Shown here one piece after another: positions 15,884 through 24,626 of a stretch of DNA of 64,000 bases. The stretch's first letter is position 1. Each line of letters starts with the position of its first letter. The stretch is from NCBI GenBank assembly GCA_900471925.1, contig UCGV01000039.1:1-64000 (forward strand). Direction: 5' to 3'. The translations under genes were made by a program, and so were the position numbers. This DNA is from Hyphomicrobiales bacterium (GTDB lineage: Bacteria > Pseudomonadota > Alphaproteobacteria > Rhizobiales > Rhizobiaceae). The notes beneath the pieces were generated by a model that was not told the DNA's origin, made no database searches, and worked only from the letters and a program-made list of their open reading frames with translations.

Positions 15884-16423
15884 GTAGCGCCAGGCATCAT
15901 GCCCGTGCTTTCACCTCGCGAAACACTGTCTGTCAGCGCCTTGGACGGCCGCTGTCCGAATGCCTCCCGCAAGATTTACTCTCATATGTTCGCGGAGACC
16001 TTCGAATGCCCGAATGTTCACGCATGGCCATTGGCGCGTTCCGGTCTCGTCTGTGAGCGAGATTTCCTCCGGCGCTAAACGTCAATTGCAGCGCGGATTT
16101 ATAGGAGCTTTTGCGCAAACGGCAACGGCTTTTTCCGGGGCGTTAGGCTGGTAACAGGGTCGAAGTTTTCTGGGGTTTGACGCGTTTTCCGAGTAATTCT
16201 GTGGTAAAAACTCAGCTTTATACGTTGTGTAAACGGTTTCACTGATCGCATAGCATGCAATTTTCGTAAAATATGCGTTTTGCGTTCGAATTTTCGCATT
16301 CAGAAAAATATGCTGCAACGCAAGCTTCGCGAAAGCCTCGCTCGAAAAGTCGCGCTTTCCGCCGCCTGATTAAACGTTCAAGCATTTTGTTAATCAAGGC
16401 ATTTTTCGAATCGCTTGTATAAA
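15884..16423. other. Long AT-rich intergenic region
   Basis: No convincing gene. From about 16140 to 16420 the DNA is markedly richer in A and T than its surroundings, with repeated TGCG/TTTTCG-type words (AAAATATGCGTTTTGCGTTCG). It lies upstream of the PAS-like gene and downstream of groEL, so it probably holds the PAS-like gene's promoter and binding sites for an AT-preferring regulator. No specific operator could be identified. Confidence 0.5.
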
Positions 16424-16452
16424 CAAAAAGGGCGGCCCGAAGACCGCCCTTT
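16424..16452 (-). terminator. Intrinsic terminator of groESL
   Basis: Read leftwards: GGGCGG (16449-16444), loop, CCGCCC (16435-16430), then TTTTTGTTT. It lies about 150 bp beyond the groEL stop codon, after the duplicated tail described separately. Confidence 0.88.
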
Positions 16453-16490
16453 CAATCCGGAGACCGGAATGGATATCAGTGACGGCTTAC

Positions 16491-16618
16491 GCCTATCACA
16501 TCATGTCCATACCGCCTGTTCAGCGCGCTTGACGCGCTGAACCATCTTTCGATGATGGGCGGTCTCACGGACGATGCTGTGAAAGGCCGTTGGCCTATCA
16601 CATCATGTCCATACCGCC
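16491..16618. repeat. 26-bp direct repeat of the groEL 3' end around a palindromic insert
   Basis: Identical 26-mers at 16491-16516 and 16593-16618 (offset 102 bp). The right copy contains the last groEL codons (GMDMM and stop); the left copy is an orphan in the 3' untranslated region. The 76-bp segment between them holds a perfect hairpin, GTTCAGCGCG (16518-16527), CTTGA, CGCGCTGAAC (16533-16542), and a smaller CCATC...GATGG hairpin right beside it. Insertion or slippage at the groEL tail is inferred. Confidence 0.85.
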
Positions 16619-18235
16619 CATGCCGCCCATGCCGCCCGGCATTGCCGGAGCGTCCTTCTTCGGCAGCTCGGCGATCATGGCTTCCGTGGTGATCAGCAGC
16701 GAAGCAACCGAAGCTGCGTTCTGCAGAGCCGTACGGACAACCTTGACCGGGTCGACGATGCCCATGGCGATCATGTCGCCATATTCAGACGTCTGGGCGT
16801 TGTAGCCGTAGTTGTCTTCGTTCTTGTCGAGAACCTTGCCGACAACGATCGAAGCTTCGTCACCAGCGTTTTCAGCGATCTGGCGAACCAGAGCCTGGAG
16901 AGCGCGGCGAACGATGTTGATACCGGCTTCCTGATCCTGGTTTTCACCCTTGGAGGTGATCTTCGTGGAGGAGCGCAGGAGAGCAATACCGCCGCCCGGG
17001 ACGATACCTTCCTGAACAGCAGCGCGCGTCGCGTTGAGGGCGTCGTCGATGCGGTCCTTCTTTTCCTTCACTTCGATTTCCGTCGAACCGCCGACGCGGA
17101 TAACGGCAACGCCGCCAGCGAGCTTGGCAAGACGTTCCTGCAGCTTTTCGCGGTCGTAGTCGGAAGAGGTTTCTTCGATCTGGGCCTTGATCTGGGCAAC
17201 ACGGCCTTCGATGTCGGACTTGGCGCCGGCGCCGTCGACGATCGTCGTGTTTTCCTTGGAGATCGAGACCTTCTTGGTGCGGCCGAGCATGTCGAGCGTA
17301 ACGCTCTCGAGCTTGATACCGAGGTCTTCGGAGATGACAGTGCCGCCCGTGAGGATAGCGATGTCTTCCAGCATGGCCTTGCGGCGATCGCCGAAGCCCG
17401 GAGCCTTGACGGCAGCAATCTTCAGGCCGCCACGCAGCTTGTTGACGACGAGCGTAGCAAGAGCTTCGCCTTCGACGTCTTCAGCGATGATGAGGAGCGG
17501 CTTGCCGGTCTGAACGACAGCTTCGAGAACCGGGAGCATGGACTGCAGGTTCGAGAGCTTCTTTTCGTGCAGGAGGATGAAGGCGTCTTCGAGGTCAGCA
17601 ACCATCTTTTCCGGGTTGGTGACGAAGTACGGGCTCAGGTAGCCGCGGTCGAACTGCATGCCTTCGACGACTTCAAGCTCGGTTTCAGCGGTCTTGGCCT
17701 CTTCGACGGTGATGACGCCTTCGTTGCCGACCTTCTGCATGGCTTCAGCAATGTCGAGACCGACCTGCTTGTCGCCGTTTGCGGAGATCGTGCCGACCTG
17801 GGCAACTTCTTCCGACGTGGAGATCTTCTTGGCCTTGGCCTGGAGATCCTTGACGACTTCAGCAACAGCGAGGTCGATGCCGCGCTTCAGGTCCATCGGG
17901 TTCATGCCGGCAGCAACTGCCTTGTTGCCTTCGCGAACGATGGCCTGTGCGAGAACCGTTGCAGTCGTGGTGCCGTCGCCGGCGATGTCGTTGGTCTTCG
18001 AAGCAACTTCGCGGACCATCTGGGCGCCCATGTTTTCGAACTTGTCTTCGAGTTCGATTTCCTTGGCGACAGAAACACCGTCCTTGGTGATGCGCGGAGC
18101 GCCGAAGGACTTGTCGATAACGACGTTACGGCCCTTCGGACCGAGCGTGACCTTCACTGCGTCAGCGAGGACATCGACGCCGCGCAGCATCTTTTCGCGC
18201 GCGCCGCGGCCGAACTTTACTTCTTTAGCTGCCAT
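16598..18235 (-). CDS. groEL: Chaperonin GroEL (Hsp60)
   Basis: A 545-residue subunit of the double-ring folding chaperonin. All hallmarks are present: start MAAKEVKFGRGAREKML, ATP site VTLGPKGRNVVIDKSFGAP and the catalytic DGTTTATVLAQ (Asp near residue 86), the apical domain, and the flexible GGM-repeat tail ending GGMGGMDMM. It lies 56 bp after groES in one operon under a CIRCE element, so HrcA control under heat stress is expected. Rhizobia often have several groEL copies; the CIRCE marks this as the HrcA-controlled one. Its 3' end is partly duplicated downstream. Confidence 0.99.
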   Translation of the reverse strand: MAAKEVKFGRGAREKMLRGVDVLADAVKVTLGPKGRNVVIDKSFGAPRITKDGVSVAKEIELEDKFENMGAQMVREVASKTNDIAGDGTTTATVLAQAIVREGNKAVAAGMNPMDLKRGIDLAVAEVVKDLQAKAKKISTSEEVAQVGTISANGDKQVGLDIAEAMQKVGNEGVITVEEAKTAETELEVVEGMQFDRGYLSPYFVTNPEKMVADLEDAFILLHEKKLSNLQSMLPVLEAVVQTGKPLLIIAEDVEGEALATLVVNKLRGGLKIAAVKAPGFGDRRKAMLEDIAILTGGTVISEDLGIKLESVTLDMLGRTKKVSISKENTTIVDGAGAKSDIEGRVAQIKAQIEETSSDYDREKLQERLAKLAGGVAVIRVGGSTEIEVKEKKDRIDDALNATRAAVQEGIVPGGGIALLRSSTKITSKGENQDQEAGINIVRRALQALVRQIAENAGDEASIVVGKVLDKNEDNYGYNAQTSEYGDMIAMGIVDPVKVVRTALQNAASVASLLITTEAMIAELPKKDAPAMPGGMGGMGGMDMM

Positions 18236-18291
18236 TTTGAGAACTCCTGAAAAGGGGTGTCAGCGTATCAGGTGAAAGACATCAGGCTGGA

Positions 18292-18588
18292 TTAGCCGAT
18301 GATGCCCATGATGTCGGCTTCCTTCATGATGAGAAGGTCTTCGCCGTTGATCTTGACTTCGGTGCCCGACCACTTGCCGAACAGAACGCGGTCGCCAGCC
18401 TTGACATCGAGCGGAACAACCTTGCCGGACTCGTCACGAGCGCCGGAGCCGACAGCGACGATTTCGCCTTCCTGCGGCTTTTCCTTAGCGGTATCCGGGA
18501 TGATGATGCCGCCCTTGGTCTTCTCTTCGGATTCAACGCGACGAACAACGACGCGATCGTGAAGGGGGCGGAAATTGGTGCTTGCCAT
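18292..18588 (-). CDS. groES: Co-chaperonin GroES (Hsp10)
   Basis: A 98-residue co-chaperonin that caps GroEL. FRPLHDRVVVRRVESEEKTKGGIIIPD is the diagnostic N-terminal block with the mobile loop (residues 17-33), followed by VGSGARDESGKVVPLDVKAGD and VLFGKWSGTEVKI. It is first in the groESL operon; the start codon lies about 60 bp downstream of a CIRCE inverted repeat and a matching promoter on the same strand. Confidence 0.99.
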   Translation of the reverse strand: MASTNFRPLHDRVVVRRVESEEKTKGGIIIPDTAKEKPQEGEIVAVGSGARDESGKVVPLDVKAGDRVLFGKWSGTEVKINGEDLLIMKEADIMGIIG

Positions 18589-18645
18589 TGTCTAATCCCT
18601 CGATCAAATGACATTCGCGGACCGGGGTGGCCCACAATGGATATG

Positions 18646-18672
18646 TTAGCACTCAACTCCCGTGAGTGCTAC
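18646..18672. promoter_or_regulatory. CIRCE element (HrcA operator)
   Basis: TTAGCACTC (18646-18654), nine bases, GAGTGCTAC (18664-18672). Only the last base departs from the consensus TTAGCACTC-N9-GAGTGCTAA. It sits just downstream of the groESL -10 box, where bound HrcA would block transcription. Confidence 0.97.
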
Positions 18673-18680
18673 CGCCGTGC

Positions 18681-18709
18681 ATTTAGGGATGGCTCCAGAA
18701 GGAGTCAAG
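18681..18709 (-). promoter_or_regulatory. Sigma-70-type promoter of groESL
   Basis: On the minus strand, -35 CTTGAC (18709-18704), a 17-bp spacer and -10 CTAAAT (18686-18681), matching the rhizobial CTTGAC-N17-CTATAT pattern. The transcription start would fall next to the CIRCE at 18646-18672. Confidence 0.8.
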
Positions 18710-18766
18710 AACAGCCATCACGGATTTTTGTGCCGGAATTGTGGAGAGGGCCGGGTTTTGCCTAAC

Positions 18767-20194
18767 ATGCAGGATGTCTCTGACGTGCCGGATCTGTCCG
18801 ACGCCACTGCTGAGCCTTTGCAACAGCCATCCTTTTCTGAAGCTGTCGCCGTCTGGGCGCGCGTTGGCTGTCTGAGCTTCGGCGGCCCCGCCGGCCAGAT
18901 CGCCCTCATGCACAAGACCGTCGTCGAAGAAAAGCGCTGGATCTCCGAGGATCGCTTCCTGCACGCGCTAAACTACTGCATGCTTCTGCCCGGTCCCGAG
19001 GCGCAGCAACTCGCCACCTACATAGGCTGGCTCATACATGGCGTGCGCGGCGGCATCGTCGCCGGCCTGCTCTTCGTCCTGCCGGGCTTCCTCGTCATTC
19101 TCGTTCTCTCCAGCCTCTACGCCTTCTTCCAGAATGCGACATGGCTGCTGGCACTGTTCTTCGGCCTCAAGGCGGCCGTGCTCGCCATCGTCATCGAGGC
19201 GCTGATGCGCGTGGCGCGGCGTGCGCTGAAGAGCCGGTTCCACTATGCCGTTGCCGCTTCATCCTTTCTGGCGCTCTTCCTGCTCAACACGCCGTTCCCG
19301 ATCGTCGTTGTCATGGCCGGTCTCGCAGGATACCTGCACAGCCGCTATCGGGCGGTAGGCACCCCTGCGCCGGCACCGCAAGAGAAAGCACGTTGGCACG
19401 CCAGGCTCACAACGCGCACGGTCGCAACGCCGTTCATCATGCTGGCCTTCTGGATTCTCGTCTGGCAGGCGCCGCTTTTACTGGCCCGCCACATCGGCAC
19501 GCCTGACGATCTGATCGCCGAGACGCTGAGCGGCGAGACCAATGTCTTCAGCGCCGTCTTCGTCTTCTTCTCCAAGATGGCGGTCGTCACATTCGGCGGC
19601 GCCTACGCAGTGCTTTCCTATGTCGCACAGGTCGCGGTCGATCATTACGCCTGGCTGCGGCCGGGCGAGATGCTGGACGGTCTGGCCCTTGCCGAAACGA
19701 CGCCGGGGCCGCTGGTCCTCGTCCTCTGCTTCGTCGGTTTCCTCGCCGGCTTCCGCAATCCGATCGGCCTCGACCCGCTGCTCGGCGGCCTGTTCGGCGC
19801 CAGCCTCGCAGCCTGGGCAACCTTCGTCCCGAGCTTCATCTGGATCTTCGCCGGCGCCCCCTATATCGAGAAGCTGCGCGGCAACGTCGTGTTATCGGCA
19901 GCCCTTTCGGCAATCACCGCAGCCGTCGTCGGCGTCATCCTCAATCTGGCCTTCTGGTTCGGCCTGCACGTGCTCTTCGCCGAAGTTGGCCGCCTGGCGC
20001 TCTTCTCCTTCGGCACCGGCCTGCCGGTCGCAAGCCTCGCCTGGCCGGAATGGCACACGCTGGATATCGCAGCGCTTGCCATCTTCATCATCGCTTCCGT
20101 CATGCTGTTGCGCTTCAAGATCGGCATGGTGAAGATCCTCGGCTTTTGCGCCGTTGCCGGCCTGCTTCTGAGGCTGCCGGCGTTCTTTGCCTGA
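18767..20194 (+). CDS. chrA: Chromate efflux transporter
   Basis: A 475-residue inner-membrane protein of the long-chain CHR family, with two homologous halves. The first half has RVGCLSFGGPAGQIALMH and LNYCMLLPGPEAQQLATYIGW; the second has AVVTFGGAYAVLSYVAQ and LAETTPGPLVLVLCFVGFLAG. About 12 hydrophobic helices are visible. Family members export chromate, although many are annotated by homology only. The frame is open to 18662, but an upstream start would lie across the CIRCE and groES promoter region; ATG 18767 is preferred, with a GGAGAGGG stretch upstream. It diverges from groES. Confidence 0.93.
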   Translation: MQDVSDVPDLSDATAEPLQQPSFSEAVAVWARVGCLSFGGPAGQIALMHKTVVEEKRWISEDRFLHALNYCMLLPGPEAQQLATYIGWLIHGVRGGIVAGLLFVLPGFLVILVLSSLYAFFQNATWLLALFFGLKAAVLAIVIEALMRVARRALKSRFHYAVAASSFLALFLLNTPFPIVVVMAGLAGYLHSRYRAVGTPAPAPQEKARWHARLTTRTVATPFIMLAFWILVWQAPLLLARHIGTPDDLIAETLSGETNVFSAVFVFFSKMAVVTFGGAYAVLSYVAQVAVDHYAWLRPGEMLDGLALAETTPGPLVLVLCFVGFLAGFRNPIGLDPLLGGLFGASLAAWATFVPSFIWIFAGAPYIEKLRGNVVLSAALSAITAAVVGVILNLAFWFGLHVLFAEVGRLALFSFGTGLPVASLAWPEWHTLDIAALAIFIIASVMLLRFKIGMVKILGFCAVAGLLLRLPAFFA

Positions 20195-20253
20195 AGTAGA
20201 TGCCTGGTCGGCCGCTGGCAGACGCAGGATCTCGAGAAGACGATGTCTGCCAA

Positions 20254-20652
20254 TCAACGATCACGAAAACGTCGTCTCGCAGCTTCGGTAACGGGCGTAT
20301 AAAGAGCGATGCGAGTGCCCTCGGGGTCTGAGAACTGGACCGTGCGATTGCCCCATGGCAGATCCTTGGGCTCGTGCACCACCTCGACCTGATCCTTGAG
20401 CCGCGCGAATTCGGCATCGACATCCGACACTATGAACTCGAGAATGGCGGTTCTATTGGCGCCCGGCTCCGCACTGCCCTCCTTGAACAGGGCCACCGTC
20501 TCCACACTGCCGATTGCCAGGGCTGCGCCCGGTGTGACGATTTCGGCGAAGGCGGGAGCAAGCCAGTCCGCGCGGTAGCCCGTCACAAGCTCGTAGAAAG
20601 CCACCATGCTTTTGATATCGGAGGCGACAAGGCGGGTGGATGCAAATTTCAT
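20254..20652 (-). CDS. VOC family (glyoxalase/dioxygenase-fold) protein
   Basis: A 132-residue protein of the vicinal-oxygen-chelate superfamily. Two beta-alpha-beta modules are seen: FASTRLVASDIKSMVAFYE at the start, and AILEFIVSDVDAEFARLKD near residue 70 with the late strand VQFSDPEGTRIALYTP, where Glu or Asp would bind metal. Function is unknown. The start is at ATG 20652, six bases after AAGGAG; an ATG directly before it (20655) is also possible. It is divergent from a WYL-type regulator with an operator-like repeat between them, so it is probably that regulator's target. Confidence 0.88.
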   Translation of the reverse strand: MKFASTRLVASDIKSMVAFYELVTGYRADWLAPAFAEIVTPGAALAIGSVETVALFKEGSAEPGANRTAILEFIVSDVDAEFARLKDQVEVVHEPKDLPWGNRTVQFSDPEGTRIALYTPVTEAARRRFRDR

Positions 20653-20707
20653 CATTTTCTCCTTCAGACGTAACGATCTCTTTCCTTGCTCTCGTGACAC
20701 AGTCATC

Positions 20708-20725
20708 CTGCCAGCGTTGTGGCAG
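20708..20725. promoter_or_regulatory. Operator-like inverted repeat between VOC and WYL genes
   Basis: CTGCCA (20708-20713), six bases, TGGCAG (20720-20725), inside the wider imperfect repeat TCCTGCCA...TGGCAGCAGGA. It ends 16 bp before the regulator's ATG in the 90-bp divergent region, a typical place for a WYL/YafY regulator to bind. Confidence 0.6.
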
Positions 20726-20741
20726 CAGGAGTCACTAGCCG

Positions 20742-21449
20742 ATGCGAAAAGCAGAAAGGCTTTTTCAGATCATCCAGATCCTTCGAAGGTCGAGCCGCCC
20801 GGTGACCTCGGCGCAGCTTGCTGACGAACTCGAGGTCGCGCGGCGAACCGTCTACCGCGACATCGCGCATCTGATCGGCCAGCGTGTTCCCATCGAAGGG
20901 GAAGCGGGCTTCGGTTACGTCCTTGATCCCAGATACGACATGCCGCCCCTGATGCTGACGGCAGAGGAAATCGAGGCCGTTCTGCTTGGCGTTCAAATGG
21001 TGGCGAAGCTGGGAGACGTTGCCATCACCAATGCCGCCAGAGATGTGATTGCAAAGATTGCGTCCACGATACCGAACGATCTGCTTCCCTTCATTGCCGA
21101 ACCAGCAGTCGGCGTGAAGCCTGACGAGGTCGTCAACAGCCTGACGCTCGACACCCGTCCGATCAGGCGGGCGATCAGGGAAGGGCGAAAGATAGAAGTC
21201 GAATATCGCGCGGCGAATGGCGAGGTAAGCCGCCGTATCTTGTGGCCGGTGCTTCTCGGCTATGAGGACGCACACAGCCTGTTGATCGCGTGGTGTGAAT
21301 CGAAGCAGGCCTTTCGCCATTTCCGCACCGAACGCATTCTCAGCCTTCACGTTCTCGAAGAGACCATAGGCGTGTCCAGAAGCAAACTGAGACAGCAATG
21401 GCTGCGATGGCGCGAAACCGAACTGGCCCGTTTACGCTCGGGTCCATGA
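20742..21449 (+). CDS. YafY/WYL-type transcriptional regulator
   Basis: A 235-residue regulator. Residues 1-60 form an HTH_11 winged helix (AERLFQIIQILRRSSRPVTS, then LADELEVARRTVYRDIAHL). Residues 140-205 match a WYL domain, with REGRKIEVEYRAANGEVSRR, WPVLLGYEDAHSLLIAWCE and KQAFRHFRTERI. WYL domains are thought to bind nucleic acid or small ligands. It faces the VOC gene, with a palindrome in between; autoregulation and control of the VOC protein are inferred. Confidence 0.93.
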   Translation: MRKAERLFQIIQILRRSSRPVTSAQLADELEVARRTVYRDIAHLIGQRVPIEGEAGFGYVLDPRYDMPPLMLTAEEIEAVLLGVQMVAKLGDVAITNAARDVIAKIASTIPNDLLPFIAEPAVGVKPDEVVNSLTLDTRPIRRAIREGRKIEVEYRAANGEVSRRILWPVLLGYEDAHSLLIAWCESKQAFRHFRTERILSLHVLEETIGVSRSKLRQQWLRWRETELARLRSGP

Positions 21450-21563
21450 TGGCAACGCCCCAAAGCCGCCCCCAGTATCTGCTACTGCACTGCGGAAATA
21501 CCTTGCCATTGAAGCCCGCCTTTGCAATGTCACCGGTGACTGAACGCGAAGCAGGACATTGGA

Positions 21564-22412
21564 ATGGCAAAGCGGATTGCGAACTTCTCCGAGATCACCG
21601 ATCGGTATGACGCGGTGCTCTGCGATGTCTGGGGTGTCGTGCATAACGGCGTCGATCCGTTTCCGAAGGCGGGCGAGGCGTTGGAAGCAGCGCGCGCCGC
21701 TGGCCTGACCGTCGTTCTCATCACCAATTCGCCGCGCGTTTCCTGGCAGGTCGTCGATCAGCTGCGCCAGATCGGTGTGCCCGATAGCGCCTATGACCGC
21801 ATCGTCACCTCGGGTGACGTTACCCGCGCGCTGATCGCCGAGGGACCGCGCGAGGTCTTCCTGCTCGGCCCCGAGCGCGACAATCCGATCCTCGAAGGTC
21901 TCGATATCGAGCGCGCTGCGGCAGGCGACGCCACCTCTGTCGTCTGCACCGGCTTCTTCGATGACGAGACACAGACGCCCGAGGATTACACGGACATGCT
22001 GCTGGAGTTCAAATCCCGCAATGTGCCGATGATCTGCGCCAATCCCGATCTCGTCGTCGAGCGCGGCCACCGCATCATTCCCTGCGCCGGCGCCATGGCC
22101 GCCTATTACGAACAGCTCGGCGGCTCCACCCGCATTGCCGGCAAGCCGCATCGGCCGATCTATGAGGCGACGCTGGCCGCTGCCCGGGAAGTGCGCGGCG
22201 ATTTCCCTATGGACCGCGTTCTGGCGATCGGCGACGGCATGCCGACGGATGTTCGCGGCGCCTTGAACTATGGCCTCGACCTTCTCTACATCAGCGGAGG
22301 TATTCACGCGAAGGAATATACGCTGCACGGCGAGACCGACGAGGCGATCCTGCACGCCTATCTCGAACGGGAAAAGGCGACGCCGAAGTGGTGGATGCCG
22401 CGCCTCGCATAA
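21564..22412 (+). CDS. TIGR01459-type HAD-IIA hydrolase (NagD-like)
   Basis: A 282-residue HAD-superfamily phosphatase with a NagD-type cap. Motif I is LCDVWGVVHNG (residues 19-29), motif II is VVLITNSPR, the cap spans roughly residues 60-195, and motif III/IV are KPHRPIYEATLA and VLAIGDGMPTDVRGA. The substrate is unknown. It sits 14 bp upstream of ribF on the same strand, an arrangement I recall from other rhizobia; a link with flavin or nucleotide phosphates is possible but unproven. Confidence 0.92.
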   Translation: MAKRIANFSEITDRYDAVLCDVWGVVHNGVDPFPKAGEALEAARAAGLTVVLITNSPRVSWQVVDQLRQIGVPDSAYDRIVTSGDVTRALIAEGPREVFLLGPERDNPILEGLDIERAAAGDATSVVCTGFFDDETQTPEDYTDMLLEFKSRNVPMICANPDLVVERGHRIIPCAGAMAAYYEQLGGSTRIAGKPHRPIYEATLAAAREVRGDFPMDRVLAIGDGMPTDVRGALNYGLDLLYISGGIHAKEYTLHGETDEAILHAYLEREKATPKWWMPRLA

Positions 22413-22426
22413 GAGAAGACAAACTG

Positions 22427-23410
22427 ATGACTGTGTTCCACCGCAATGAAACCCGTGATCCGCTGCCCGAGCACCTGAAGGGCGGCGTCATCGCCATCGG
22501 CAATTTCGATGGCGTCCATCGCGGCCACCAGTCGGTGCTGAACCGGGCGCTCGAAATAGCGGAAGAGCGCGGCATTCCGGCCCTGGTTCTGACCTTCGAG
22601 CCGCATCCGCGCACCGTATTCAAGCCTCATGCGCCGGTCTTCCGTCTGACACCGGCGCCCTTCAAGGCCCGCATCCTGGAAGAACTCGGTTTCAACGCGG
22701 TCATCGAATATCCCTTCGACTACGACTTCTCGCAGCGCTCGGCGGAAGAATTCATCCATTCCATCCTGAAGGACTGGCTTGGTGCATCCGAAGTGGTGAC
22801 CGGCTTCGATTTCCATTTCGGCCGCGGTCGCGAGGGCGGGCCTGCCTTCCTTATGGATGCCGGCAATCGCTATGGTTTCGGCGTCACTCTGATCGACGCT
22901 TTCCGCGACGAAAATACCGATGTCGTCTCATCGAGCCACATTCGCGCGCTCCTGAAGGACGGCGATGTCTCTGCGGTCGCAGCCATGCTCGGCTATCACT
23001 ATACGGTGCAGGCAAAGGTGATCGACGGTGAAAAGCTCGGCCGGCAGCTTGGTTTCCCGACCGCCAACATGCGGCTGCCGCCCGAGGCTGAACTTGCCGC
23101 CGGCATCTATGCTGTCCGTTTCCGTCTCGAAAACGGTAAGCTCTACGATGCAGTGGCAAGCTACGGCCGCCGCCCGACCGTGACCGATAACGGCGCGCCG
23201 CTGCTCGAAACCTATCTCTTCGATTTCACCGGCGATCTCTATGGCCAGATCTGTTCGGTTTCCTTCTTCGGCTATCTGCGCCCCGAACTGAAGTTCGATG
23301 GACTCGATCCGCTCGTCGCGCAGATCAAGCGCGACGAGGAGGAGGCGAGGGCGCTGCTCGCAGGTGTCAGGCCGCTCGGCGAACTTGACCGCAAGCTTTG
23401 CTTCGACTGA
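22427..23410 (+). CDS. ribF: Bifunctional riboflavin kinase / FAD synthetase
   Basis: A 327-residue cytosolic enzyme that makes FMN from riboflavin and then FAD. The N-terminal adenylyltransferase has IAIGNFDGVHRGHQSVL (residues 22-38) and VSSSHIRALLKDGDV. The C-terminal flavokinase has GRQLGFPTANMRLP (about residues 204-217) and GIYAVRF. The ATG at 22427 is chosen; the frame is open to 22388 within the previous gene's end. It is probably co-transcribed with the HAD protein upstream and is convergent with an MFS gene with a one-base gap and no visible terminator. Confidence 0.97.
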   Translation: MTVFHRNETRDPLPEHLKGGVIAIGNFDGVHRGHQSVLNRALEIAEERGIPALVLTFEPHPRTVFKPHAPVFRLTPAPFKARILEELGFNAVIEYPFDYDFSQRSAEEFIHSILKDWLGASEVVTGFDFHFGRGREGGPAFLMDAGNRYGFGVTLIDAFRDENTDVVSSSHIRALLKDGDVSAVAAMLGYHYTVQAKVIDGEKLGRQLGFPTANMRLPPEAELAAGIYAVRFRLENGKLYDAVASYGRRPTVTDNGAPLLETYLFDFTGDLYGQICSVSFFGYLRPELKFDGLDPLVAQIKRDEEEARALLAGVRPLGELDRKLCFD

Positions 23411-23411
23411 C

Positions 23412-24626
23412 CTATGCCGCCCCCAGCACAGCCTGGGACTTTTGCTGCGGCAGCGGCGGGAAGGCGAGCGCAATGGCCGCTGCGCCGAGGCCGACCAGCG
23501 CCGAGCCGATGAACAGCCAGGAGTAATTGGCATAGGTATCGTAGACCCAGCCGCCGATCAGCGGGCCGAAGGCCATGCCAAGGCTTGACAGCATCGTCGC
23601 AGCGCCAAAGACCGTGCCGATGATGCGCGGGCCGAAATATTCGCGCGCCAGCACCGCATAGAGCGGCATCACCCCGCCATAGGCGCTGCCGAAGATGACG
23701 GCCAGCGCATAGAATTCCCCGAGTTTGCTGACGGCAAGATAGGTGGCAAGCGCCGCCGCCTGTATCAGCAGGCCCGCGATGATGACCCGCTTCGCGCCGA
23801 TCCTGTCCGCCAGTGTGCCATAGATCAGCCGCCCGCCCAGGCCGGCAAGCCCTTCGACACTATAGATGCTGACGGCCGCCATGGGGGCGACCCCGCAGAG
23901 CGTGGCATAGTTGACCATATGGAAGATCGGCCCGGAATGGGCGGCACAGCAGGCAAAGAAGGTCAGCCCGAGCACGATGAACTGCGGCGAGCGGAAAACC
24001 TTCCAGAGATTGGGCGTGCCGCCATCCGCCGCGACGATAGCCTCATGCGTATCCACGGGCGGTGAAGGACGCCGGCGCACCAGCATGGCGGCGGGGATCA
24101 TCAGGATCAGCGCGCCGATGCCGATGATCATCATCGCCGGACGCCAGTCATAGGCAGTGATCAGCCAGCGCGCGAAGGGCGAGATCGTCATTGGCGCGAC
24201 ACCCATGCCGGCCGAAACCAGGGATACGGCAAGGCCGCGGTTCTCGTCGAACCATTCCGTGGTCGCGGCGATCATCGGCGCGAAGAAGGCGCTGGCCGAG
24301 AGCCCGACGAGCACGCCATAGGTCAGTTGGAACTGCAAGAGCGTTTCCGCCCGGCTGGCAAGAACCAGCGCCAGGCCCAGAATGACGGAACCGATCAGCA
24401 CGACGGGACGCGGCCCGTAGCGGTCGCTCGCCGCACCCCAGAAAAAGCCGCCGATACCCATGACGATGAAATTCAGCGTCATGGCGCTGGCAATGCCGGC
24501 ATGCGACCAGCCGGTCGCATCGGCGATCGGTTGCTGGAAGATGGCGAGAGAAAACATGGCGCCGAGAGCAACGCATGTCATCAGTGCGCCGGCCGCGACG
24601 ATAACCCAACGATAGGAACTGCTCAT
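23412..24626 (-). CDS. MFS transporter, oxalate/formate-antiporter-like
   Basis: A 404-residue inner-membrane protein with about 12 helices. It begins SSSYRWVIVAAGALMTC, then FSLAIFQQPIADATGWSHAGIA; the loop WGAASDRYGPRPVVL is the MFS motif A between helices 2 and 3. The start at ATG 24626 follows an AAGGAG site; ATG 24665 is possible but lacks support. The overall pattern resembles OxlT-type monocarboxylate transporters, but the substrate is not assignable. It runs against ribF and ends one base from it. Confidence 0.9.
   Translation of the reverse strand: MSSSYRWVIVAAGALMTCVALGAMFSLAIFQQPIADATGWSHAGIASAMTLNFIVMGIGGFFWGAASDRYGPRPVVLIGSVILGLALVLASRAETLLQFQLTYGVLVGLSASAFFAPMIAATTEWFDENRGLAVSLVSAGMGVAPMTISPFARWLITAYDWRPAMMIIGIGALILMIPAAMLVRRRPSPPVDTHEAIVAADGGTPNLWKVFRSPQFIVLGLTFFACCAAHSGPIFHMVNYATLCGVAPMAAVSIYSVEGLAGLGGRLIYGTLADRIGAKRVIIAGLLIQAAALATYLAVSKLGEFYALAVIFGSAYGGVMPLYAVLAREYFGPRIIGTVFGAATMLSSLGMAFGPLIGGWVYDTYANYSWLFIGSALVGLGAAAIALAFPPLPQQKSQAVLGAA

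Noticed and set aside
16491..16618. Insertion sequence at the groEL end
   Set aside because: No transposase and the insert is only 76 bp; a tiny palindromic element or slippage is more likely.
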